A stretch of 34,025 nt of DNA from NCBI GenBank assembly GCA_965363675.1, contig CBDTTW010000010.1, positions 1 through 34,025 of the forward strand, in the 5' to 3' direction. The position numbers and the translations under genes were made by a program. Positions 7,691 to 14,236 of the stretch are shown here, one piece after another. The DNA is from CBDTTW01 sp965363675. GTDB taxonomy: Bacteria > Bacteroidota > Rhodothermia > Rhodothermales > DASSAV01. Position 1 is the first letter of the stretch; every line of letters starts with the position of its first letter. Under the pieces are notes generated by a model. The model made no database searches. It was not told the DNA's origin and saw only the letters and a program-made list of their open reading frames with translations.

Positions 7691-8776
7691 ATGGGATGCG
7701 GCTCTTGCAGCGCCGGCGGGTGCGCCGGCGGCGGTTGCCGGAGCGGTTGCGGCTCGCAGAGCGGCCGCGCCGGCACATCGGGCTGCCCGTCGATGCACGT
7801 CTTCGACTGGCTCAACGACTTCGGCATCGCGCGCCCCGCCACGGGGTACGACTTCATCGAGGTCGTCTTTAAAGGCGGGCGCAAAGGCTTCTTCAGGCTC
7901 CCCGAGCACCTCGACGTGGTCACCGGCGACGCCGTCATCGTCGAGGCGGACCGGGGCGTAGACTACGGCGCGGTCAACATGATGGGCGAGCTGGTGCGCA
8001 TCCGCCTGCGGCAACGCGCCGCCGCCGACCGCGACAGCTTCCCCGAAGTCGTCCGCGCGGCCTCGCCCGAGGATGTCGAGCGGCGGCGCGCCAACCAGGA
8101 GTACGAAGCCGAAACGTTCCTCATCGGCCGCCGCACCATCGACCGGATGAACCTGCCGATGAAACTCGTCGATGTCGAGTGGCAGTTCGACCGGAGCAAG
8201 GTCACGTTCTACTTTACCGCCGAGCACCGCGTGGACTTCCGCCAGCTCGTGCGCGATTTGGCCGGGCGCTTCCGCACGCGCGTCGAGCTGCGGCAGATCG
8301 GCGCGCGCGACGAGGCGGCGCGCCTGGGCGGCATCGGCTCGTGCGGACGCGAACTCTGCTGCTCGACCTGGCTCGAAGAGTTCAAGCCGGTCTCGACGCA
8401 GGCCGCCAAAATCCAGAACCTCCCGCTCAACCCGGTGCGCCTGAGCGGCCAGTGCGGCCGCCTCAAGTGCTGCCTCAACTACGAGCTGGAGCAGTACATG
8501 GACGCGCTGGAGGAATTTCCGCGCGTCGATACGCGCATCACGACGCCCTACGGCGCGGGCGTCATCCACAAGCTCGACATCTTCCAGCGGATCGTCTGGA
8601 TCGAGTACCCGGACGGCACGTGGGAGGACAAACCCCTCGATGCCGTGCTCGAACTGATGCGCGCCGGCGGCAAAACGCCCCCGGCCGAACCCGCCGAGCG
8701 CCGCCGGGGGCGCGGCAAAGGCTCCGGCCGCCGCGACGAGCCCGGCGAGGGCTCTACCGCTTCCTTGCCCGATTAA
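7691..8776 (+). CDS. ricT: PSP1 domain protein, RicT/YaaT-like, with Cys-rich N-terminus
   Basis: A 361-residue homologue of B. subtilis YaaT/RicT. In Bacillus, RicT works with RicA and RicF in a Fe-S-containing complex that influences mRNA processing and development; the role in Bacteroidota-like bacteria is not established. The first 32 residues are a Gly/Ser/Cys stretch with Cys3, 6, 11, 16, 20 and 32. The PSP1 core follows (about 40-290) with its conserved cysteine clusters GRELCC and SGQCGRLKCC. The last 50 residues are a charged, low-complexity tail. A GAGGA sequence lies 6 nt before the ATG. The gene follows holB and precedes the TPR gene, all on the same strand. The family is clear; the gene symbol is transferred by homology only. 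Confidence 0.88.
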   Translation: MGCGSCSAGGCAGGGCRSGCGSQSGRAGTSGCPSMHVFDWLNDFGIARPATGYDFIEVVFKGGRKGFFRLPEHLDVVTGDAVIVEADRGVDYGAVNMMGELVRIRLRQRAAADRDSFPEVVRAASPEDVERRRANQEYEAETFLIGRRTIDRMNLPMKLVDVEWQFDRSKVTFYFTAEHRVDFRQLVRDLAGRFRTRVELRQIGARDEAARLGGIGSCGRELCCSTWLEEFKPVSTQAAKIQNLPLNPVRLSGQCGRLKCCLNYELEQYMDALEEFPRVDTRITTPYGAGVIHKLDIFQRIVWIEYPDGTWEDKPLDAVLELMRAGGKTPPAEPAERRRGRGKGSGRRDEPGEGSTASLPD

Positions 8777-8797
8777 CCTCAAACGTTTCTGAACGCT

Positions 8798-9547
8798 ATG
8801 AAACTGCGTCCTGTGCTGGTTCTTTTGGCCCTGCTGGCCTTCGCCGCCGGCTCCGCGCGCGCCCAAACGGGCGGCCTCGCCGAGGCAGACAGGCTCCGGG
8901 AAACCGGGCGTTTCAAGGAAGCCGTAGCGCTGCTCGGCAAGATGCAGAGCGCCGCCCCCAACAACGCCGAGGTGCTCTGGCGGCTCGCGCGCGCAAAGGT
9001 CGATCTCGGCGAAACGACGACGGCCCGCAAAGACCAGGATGCGCTTTATCAGGGCGCCCTCGCCGACGCCAACGCCGCCGTAAAGGCCGGCCCCAACAAC
9101 GCGCAGGCGCACCTCGCGCGGGCCATCGCCGCCGGGCGCGTGGGCCTCAACTCGGGCACGAAACAGAAGGTCAACCTCTCGCGGGACGTCAAGGAAAGCG
9201 TGGACCAGGCCATCAAGCTCGACCCGAAGGAAGCCACGGCCTACCACGTACGCGGGCGCTGGAACTACGAAGTCGCCGGCCTCGGCTTCGTCGAGCGGGC
9301 CGCCGTGAAGGTGGCCTACGGCGGCCTCCCGAACGCCTCCTTCGAGCAGGCCGCGAAGGACTTCCAGCGCGCCGGCCAGCTCGACGACCGGGTCATCAAC
9401 CACCTCGAACTCGGCAAGACCTACCTCAAGCTCGGCGATAAGGCCAAGGCCAGAACCGAGCTTCAGAAGGCCGCCGCCATGCCCAACGGCGACCCCGACG
9501 ACCCGATGCACAAGCGCGAGGCGCAGGAACTGCTGCGCAAGCTGTAA
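8798..9547 (+). CDS. Secreted TPR protein resembling RMDN (regulator of microtubule dynamics) family
   Basis: A 249-residue protein with a signal peptide (residues 1-22, ending ARAQ), so probably periplasmic. The remainder is helical TPR repeats: a first pair at about 28-90, a central pair at about 95-150, and a final repeat at about 195-245 (VINHLELGKTYLKLGDKAKA). The middle segment, reading VRGRWNYEVAGLGFVERAAVK and then a GGLPNASFEQA stretch, resembles from memory the characteristic GRWCYxVAxLxWxER...P.A.FEEAL block of eukaryotic RMDN1-3 proteins. It starts 21 bp after the ricT-like gene and may be cotranscribed. No enzyme motif is seen; a scaffold or protein-binding role is the likely reading. 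Confidence 0.8.
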   Translation: MKLRPVLVLLALLAFAAGSARAQTGGLAEADRLRETGRFKEAVALLGKMQSAAPNNAEVLWRLARAKVDLGETTTARKDQDALYQGALADANAAVKAGPNNAQAHLARAIAAGRVGLNSGTKQKVNLSRDVKESVDQAIKLDPKEATAYHVRGRWNYEVAGLGFVERAAVKVAYGGLPNASFEQAAKDFQRAGQLDDRVINHLELGKTYLKLGDKAKARTELQKAAAMPNGDPDDPMHKREAQELLRKL

Positions 9548-9565
9548 GGCCCGGCGCGCCTGCCG

Positions 9566-11083
9566 CTAGAACGTGGCTTTCGTCGGGGCCTCGCCGTAGA
9601 AAATCACGCGGTCTACCTGAAGGAACGCGCCGGGGGCGGGGTCCACCAGGCGCAGCCGCACCGTATGCTTACCGGGGGCGAGGCCGTAGCGCCAGAACGG
9701 CAGGTTCTTGCGCGTGCGGAATGCCGTCGGGTGCCGGGACGTTTCGACGAGCCGGCCGTCCACGTACAGCTCCGACGTGTGCACCGCATCGAGGCCCTGG
9801 CCGCCGCCGGCCCAGCCGGTGGCCGCAAAGCCGATGCCCTCGAACGTGAAGGTCAGCTCGTCCTGGACCTTCGTGTTGAAGTTCACTTCGCCGATGGGGT
9901 AGTGCCCTGCGAAAGACTCCTCGTAGCGCACCGGCTGCGGCGTCTGGACGGGCAGCTCCACGAAGCCTTCCTCGACGCGCCCGCCGCCCCGAGCCACCAC
10001 TTGCAGCGCGTGCTTGTACGACAGGTCGTAGACCTCGCTCAGCGAGAGCGTGGTGTACTTGAAATCTACGTCCTCGACGGCGGGCAGCCCCTGCTTCCAG
10101 TGCGCCGGGATGGCGTCGTAGCCCAGCATCGCCCCGAGCACGCCTGCGGCCGAAGCGGGGTTGCAGTCGGAGTCCTGCCCGGCGCGCATCGCCACCTCGA
10201 TGGTCCGCGTGAAGTCGCCGTCGCCGTAGAGCAGCCCCATCACGACGTAGGCGGCGTTGATCTTGGCGTCGATGTCGAACGCGTCGTAGACGCCCTCGGG
10301 GCATCCGCGCTCGTCGGCCCACTTCTTCTGAAGCTCGAACCAGGTCTGCTTCCAGTCGTCGGGGTGCTCGCCGTGCCACCGGATCACGTCGCGGATCGTC
10401 TGGTGGAACGCGCTCTGCTCGGGGATGGTGCGCAGCGCCTCGCGGACGACGTAGCCGATGTCGTTGTGCGTGAAGGCGAGCGCGTAGAGCGCCGCCATGT
10501 ACACGCCGCCGTACCAGCCGTCGCCGTAGTTCATGATGTGCCCCACCGTGTCGGCGATGGCGACCGCCGTGTTGGGCATGCCGGGGCTCATGAGGCCCGC
10601 GAAGTCGGCCTCGATCTGGAAGTCGATATCGTCGGCGTCGGGGTTGTGCATCCAGTGGCCCGAGGCGGGCGGCATGACCCCGCTGAGGATGTTGTGCCGC
10701 GCCGTCTGGTTGGCGTGCCAGAGGTCATAGCCGGCGTGGGCGAACGCGAGGGCGAAGTCCTTGGCGGTGGCGTCGAGGCCCTTGCGCTCGAACGTTTCAA
10801 CCCACGTCAGGTCCATGTAGATGTCGTCGTAGAGGCCGGGGCCGTTGTCGTACCACCATTTCATCGTGCCGGCGTCCCACGGCACGATCTTGTAGTCCGG
10901 GATGAACGCGCCCCGGTACCGAAACTCGGTCGGGCCGCCGTAAGTCACCCCGATGGCCTGGCCCGCCCAGCCGCCCTTGATTTTATCCTTGAGCTGCGCG
11001 TGCGTCAGCCGAAGGGTCTGCTGCGCCCCCGCCGTCGCAGCGGGCAGCAAAAGCAGGGCAAGCGCGAAGACCTTCGTTTTCAT
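9566..11083 (-). CDS. Secreted ADP-ribosylglycohydrolase (ARH) family protein with C-terminal beta domain
   Basis: A 505-residue member of the ARH fold, whose members cleave N- or O-glycosidic bonds to ADP-ribose using two Mg2+ ions. The ATG at 11083 begins a Sec signal peptide (to about residue 20, AGAQQ). The ARH start block KIKGGWAGQAIGVTYGGPTE is at 34-53. The first metal motif appears as YDDIYMDL (Asp86, Asp87), where typical members have TDDT; the second is GQDSDCNPASAAGVLGAMLG (Asp304, Asp306). About 110 residues follow (about 385-497) with a beta-sandwich look, ending in the pattern APGKHTVRLRLVD, possibly a sugar-binding module. Export is unusual for this mostly cytosolic family. It is the last gene after rbsK and a sugar permease, so its substrate may be a ribosyl compound rather than ADP-ribosylated protein. 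Confidence 0.87.
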   Translation of the reverse strand: MKTKVFALALLLLPAATAGAQQTLRLTHAQLKDKIKGGWAGQAIGVTYGGPTEFRYRGAFIPDYKIVPWDAGTMKWWYDNGPGLYDDIYMDLTWVETFERKGLDATAKDFALAFAHAGYDLWHANQTARHNILSGVMPPASGHWMHNPDADDIDFQIEADFAGLMSPGMPNTAVAIADTVGHIMNYGDGWYGGVYMAALYALAFTHNDIGYVVREALRTIPEQSAFHQTIRDVIRWHGEHPDDWKQTWFELQKKWADERGCPEGVYDAFDIDAKINAAYVVMGLLYGDGDFTRTIEVAMRAGQDSDCNPASAAGVLGAMLGYDAIPAHWKQGLPAVEDVDFKYTTLSLSEVYDLSYKHALQVVARGGGRVEEGFVELPVQTPQPVRYEESFAGHYPIGEVNFNTKVQDELTFTFEGIGFAATGWAGGGQGLDAVHTSELYVDGRLVETSRHPTAFRTRKNLPFWRYGLAPGKHTVRLRLVDPAPGAFLQVDRVIFYGEAPTKATF

Positions 11084-11118
11084 AGGCGTTCTCTTGTGAA
11101 GGATTGCAGCGCGGCGTC

Positions 11119-12038
11119 TTACCGAGTCGGTTGGCCGCGCATGAAGGCGTGAATCTCGTCCCGCCGTGGCGCCGAGGGCTGCGCGCACGGATGTCTCCTG
11201 GACCCGGTCGAGCGCGCGCCGCCTCGGCAAGGCGCTCGCCCGCCGCCAGCGCCACGGCCAGGGCGCCGTTGAACACGTCGCCGGCGGCCGTCGTGTCGAT
11301 GGCCTCGACGGCGTAGGCAGGAATGAGCGTCTCCACTCCGTCGCCGGAGACGAAGGCGCCGCGCCGCCCAAGCGTCAGGACCACGGCGCCCACGCCTCGG
11401 TCGCGCAGCAGGCGCGCGGCCTGCCGCGGCCGGTCGGCGGCCGCCGCGTCCACGCCCGTAAGCATCTCGGCCTCGGTCTCGTTGGGCGTCAGCACGGAAA
11501 CCTGCGCCAGCAGCGCCTCGGGCAGCGGCCGCGCAGGCGCCGGGTTGAGCACAAAGCGTCCGCCCGCCTCTGCCGTGAGGGCGGCGGCGGCCTCGACGGC
11601 CTCCAGGGGCGTTTCGAGCTGCGCCACGACCGCCCCCGCCCCCTGCAGGAGCGCGGCATGGCGGCGCACATAGTCTGCCGTGAGCGCCGCATTGGCTCCC
11701 GAGGCCACCGCAATCGCGTTCTCGGCGTGGCGGTCCACCAGGATCAGCGCCACGCCCGTAGCCTGCTCGGGCAGGCGCGCAATCGCCGACGTGTCGATGC
11801 CGTCGGCGGCGTAGCCCGCCAGAGCCGCCGCCCCGAACGCGTCGTCGCCGAGGCACGCCACAAAGGCCACGTCGCCCCCGGCGCGGGCGGCGGCCACCGC
11901 CTGGTTGGCCCCTTTGCCGCCGGCGGCCTGAAAGAACCGCCCCCCCAGCACCGTTTCCCCCGGGCGGGGCATCTGCTCCAGGCGAATCACAAGGTCGGTG
12001 TTGGCGCTGCCCAGCACTACGATTTTATGGCGTTCCAT
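11119..12038 (-). pseudogene. rbsK: Ribokinase, C-terminus frameshifted
   Basis: Ribokinase phosphorylates D-ribose to ribose-5-phosphate. The start MERHKIVVLGSANTD at 12038 and the substrate motif GGKGANQAVAAARAG are intact, as is the catalytic block DTTAAGDVFNGAL. After GERLAEAAR (about position 11226) the frame departs from the family. The expected C-terminus (AQPSAPRRDEIHAFM, compare E. coli GAQPSVPWREEIDAFL) is present but in another frame, ending at TAA 11119-11121. Between the two blocks there are 32 nt where E. coli RbsK would need about 45, consistent with a 13-nt loss. Read straight through, the frame would run to 10983 and overlap the start of the ARH gene by about 100 bp, which is implausible. 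The gene starts 8 bp after the permease stop. Either a real lesion of the last helix or a sequencing/assembly error. Confidence 0.82.
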
Positions 12039-12046
12039 GAGAGCTT

Positions 12047-13054
12047 TCAGACGAGGCGAGCCCAGATGATGAGGCCGAGGCCCAGGATGAACAGCAAGAA
12101 CATCAGCGCGAGGTACTTGTTGGTCCCCGGCGGCGCATGCCGGAACTCCTTCCAGATGAACACGCCCCAGAAAGCCGCCACGAGCGTAGCCCCCTGCCCC
12201 AGGCCGTACGAGATGGCAAACCCTGCAATGTCTCCCGCGATCACGCTCAGCAGCGTGCCCACGTTCCAGATCATGCCGCCCAGGATGCCGACGGCGTGCA
12301 GACGCGGCGTCCCCTGCCGGAAGTACTGCCCGTAGGTCGCCGGAGGGCCTGCTATCGGACGGTACATGAAGAGCGTGTTCCAGAGGAAGTTCGAGAGCAC
12401 GATCCCGACGGAAAAAACGACGATGGCCGAGTACGGCGACATCTTGCCCGCTTCCATGTTCATAAAATCCGTGGACATCGAGGCCGTCACGAAGCGGAAG
12501 AAGAAGCCCATCAGCACGCCCGCCACAATCGAAAGCACGATGCCCCGCGTGGACGCTCCCACGCCCCCGCCCTGGTTCAGGCGGCGGTACGAGAGCGCAT
12601 CGACGACGATGGCGAGCACCACCAGCCCCACGCCCCCGAACAGCACGACCGGGTTGCCGATGGGCTCGGCGACGTAGTTCGTCACGACGCCCAGCACGAG
12701 CGCGATGCCGACGCCTACCGGAAATGCCACCGCCATGCCCGCCACGTCGATAGCCGCCACGAGCAGGATGTTCGAGAGGTTGAAGATGATGCCGCCCAGG
12801 AGCGCCGACCCGAGGGCGAACGTGCTCGCCTGCCCCAAGTCCGGCAGGAAGCTGCGGCCGAACTCGCCGGTGCTGCCTACCGTGAAGGCTGCCAGCAAAG
12901 CCAGCAGCAGCGCGCCGAACGAATAATCCCAGTAGAAAAGCTGAAACGGCCACTCCCCGGTCGTCAGCTTGCGCGTGTTGGCCCACGAGCCCCAGCAGAG
13001 CATGGTAATGAAGCACATCACGACGGCAAGCCCGTACGACTGAACGATAAACAT
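12047..13054 (-). CDS. DMT-superfamily sugar permease (GRP/RhaT-like)
   Basis: A 335-residue polytopic inner-membrane protein with about ten hydrophobic segments, beginning with an uncleaved first helix (residues 5-25) and ending with a helix near the C-terminus. The sequence pattern (WGSWANTRK after the first helix, internal repeat of two five-helix halves, a hydrophilic loop around residues 165-175) fits the glucose/ribose porter branch of the drug/metabolite transporter superfamily. Its neighbours give the best clue to substrate: ribokinase starts 8 bp downstream and a LacI-type operator lies 88 bp upstream. Ribose or a related pentose is the likely cargo; a nucleoside is also possible. 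Family call is good, substrate is inference. Confidence 0.8.
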   Translation of the reverse strand: MFIVQSYGLAVVMCFITMLCWGSWANTRKLTTGEWPFQLFYWDYSFGALLLALLAAFTVGSTGEFGRSFLPDLGQASTFALGSALLGGIIFNLSNILLVAAIDVAGMAVAFPVGVGIALVLGVVTNYVAEPIGNPVVLFGGVGLVVLAIVVDALSYRRLNQGGGVGASTRGIVLSIVAGVLMGFFFRFVTASMSTDFMNMEAGKMSPYSAIVVFSVGIVLSNFLWNTLFMYRPIAGPPATYGQYFRQGTPRLHAVGILGGMIWNVGTLLSVIAGDIAGFAISYGLGQGATLVAAFWGVFIWKEFRHAPPGTNKYLALMFLLFILGLGLIIWARLV

Positions 13055-13141
13055 GTCGGCCTCGGTGTATTTGGGTAGTGAGGGGGGCCGCCCTCCGGAA
13101 AGCGGTTCCGGCCGGCGACAAACTTACGATGCATTCCGGCA

Positions 13142-13163
13142 TTTGCGCAAACGTTTGCGCAAA
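13142..13163. promoter_or_regulatory. LacI/PurR-type operator, perfect 22-bp palindrome
   Basis: The 22 bp are fully self-complementary about a central CG, with core CGCAAACGTTTGCG, which matches the operator class of LacI-family regulators and is very close to the PurR box. It begins at the base next to the lacI-family stop codon and lies 88 bp upstream of the permease start, so it is placed to control the permease-rbsK-ARH unit. The flanking regulator gene is the natural candidate to bind it. Confidence 0.78.
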
Positions 13164-13164
13164 C

Positions 13165-14175
13165 TTAAATCCTCCCGATGGAAGCGCGTGTGATGAGGGT
13201 CGGCGCAAACACCTGTTTCTCGTACTCCTGCGTCTCGGCGTCGATGCGGCGCATAAGGGCATCGACGGCCGCCTCGCCCATGGCCTCCCACGGCTGCGCC
13301 ACCGTCGTGAGCGGGCAGAACAGAAAGGGCGCAAACGCCACGTCGTCGAAGCTGACCATGGAAAGGTCGTCGGGGATGCGCAGGCCCGCTTCGAGCACCG
13401 CTTCCAGGGCGCCGAGCGCGTGCACGTCGCTCGTGGCGAAGAGGGCCGTGGGCGGTTCGGCAAGCGCCAGAAGCTGCCGTACGCCGGCGTAGCCGCTCTC
13501 GCGGCTGTAGTAGCGCCCTACCATCAGTTCGGGCGCAGGCGCGATGCCGGCCTCGCCGAGCGCCTCCAGGTAGCCCTCGCGCCGCTGGATCGTGGTGGTG
13601 GACGCCGCCGACCCCTGGATCAGCCCGATGCGCCGGTGCCCGGCCTCCAGAAGGGCGCGCGCGGCGACGTAGCCCCCGCGCCGGTTATCCAGCAGCACGG
13701 CGGGCGCCGGCACGCCTTCGACGTTGCGGTCCAGAAATACGAACGGGGCCTTGCGCGCGCCGAGCAGGGCAAAGTGCGCACCCGGCTCGCCGGTGGGCGC
13801 CAGAATGAGGCCGTCCACGCGCTTGCCCACGAGCAGCTCGGTGTGCGTGCGTTCGAGGGCGACGTTCTCTTCCGAGTTGCACACCATGAGCGCGCAGCCG
13901 TAACGGTGCGCGGCTTTCTGGATGCTGCGGGTGAGGTGGCTGAAAAACGGGTTAGCGATGTCCGGCACCACCAGCCCGAGCGTCTGTGTGCGTTTCAGGC
14001 GCAACCCCCGCGCCAGCACGTCGGGCTGGTAGTTCAGCTCCTCGGCCGTGCGCAGCACCAGCTCGACGGTGGCCTTGCTGATCCGGCTCGCCCCGCCCTT
14101 GCGGTTGAGCACGCGCGAGACCGTGGATATGGATAGGCCCGTGCGCCCGGCTACGTCCTTCAGTGTAGCAGCCAT
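13165..14175 (-). CDS. LacI family transcriptional regulator
   Basis: A 336-residue regulator of standard family length. Residues 3-22 (LKDVAGRTGLSISTVSRVLN) form the helix-turn-helix, followed by the hinge helix region ending near 60 (PDVLARGLRLKRT). The periplasmic-binding-protein-like sugar-sensing domain follows from TLGLVVPDIANPFF to the C-terminus. LacI proteins usually repress sugar genes and release DNA on binding a sugar or sugar phosphate. It lies between the aldolase gene (61 bp upstream) and the permease operon, with a 22-bp palindrome abutting its stop codon and a TAACCGGTTA palindrome just before its start. Ribose or a ribosyl product is the likely effector given rbsK; this is inferred from context only. 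Confidence 0.94.
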   Translation of the reverse strand: MAATLKDVAGRTGLSISTVSRVLNRKGGASRISKATVELVLRTAEELNYQPDVLARGLRLKRTQTLGLVVPDIANPFFSHLTRSIQKAAHRYGCALMVCNSEENVALERTHTELLVGKRVDGLILAPTGEPGAHFALLGARKAPFVFLDRNVEGVPAPAVLLDNRRGGYVAARALLEAGHRRIGLIQGSAASTTTIQRREGYLEALGEAGIAPAPELMVGRYYSRESGYAGVRQLLALAEPPTALFATSDVHALGALEAVLEAGLRIPDDLSMVSFDDVAFAPFLFCPLTTVAQPWEAMGEAAVDALMRRIDAETQEYEKQVFAPTLITRASIGRI

Positions 14176-14190
14176 ACTGCGCCTTTTGTT

Positions 14191-14200
14191 TAACCGGTTA
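14191..14200. promoter_or_regulatory. Short palindrome TAACCGGTTA before the lacI-family gene
   Basis: A perfect 10-bp palindrome centred on CG lies 16 bp upstream of the regulator's start codon. The shape (CG centre, AACC half-site) fits a LacI-family operator, suggesting autoregulation, but its half-site differs from the 22-bp operator at 13142. It could instead be bound by another LacI paralogue. Confidence 0.4.
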
Positions 14201-14236
14201 CGTGAGCGTCCGCCGGGGCCGCCGCCCGGCCGGGGC

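Noticed and set aside
10983..13463. An 826-residue open frame that appears to fuse transporter-region sequence, ribokinase and the ARH start
   Set aside because: Only its central part (ribokinase from 12038) is protein-like. The upstream part is the permease and LacI genes read out of frame, and the downstream part overlaps the ARH signal peptide. It is an effect of high GC plus the rbsK frameshift, not a fusion.
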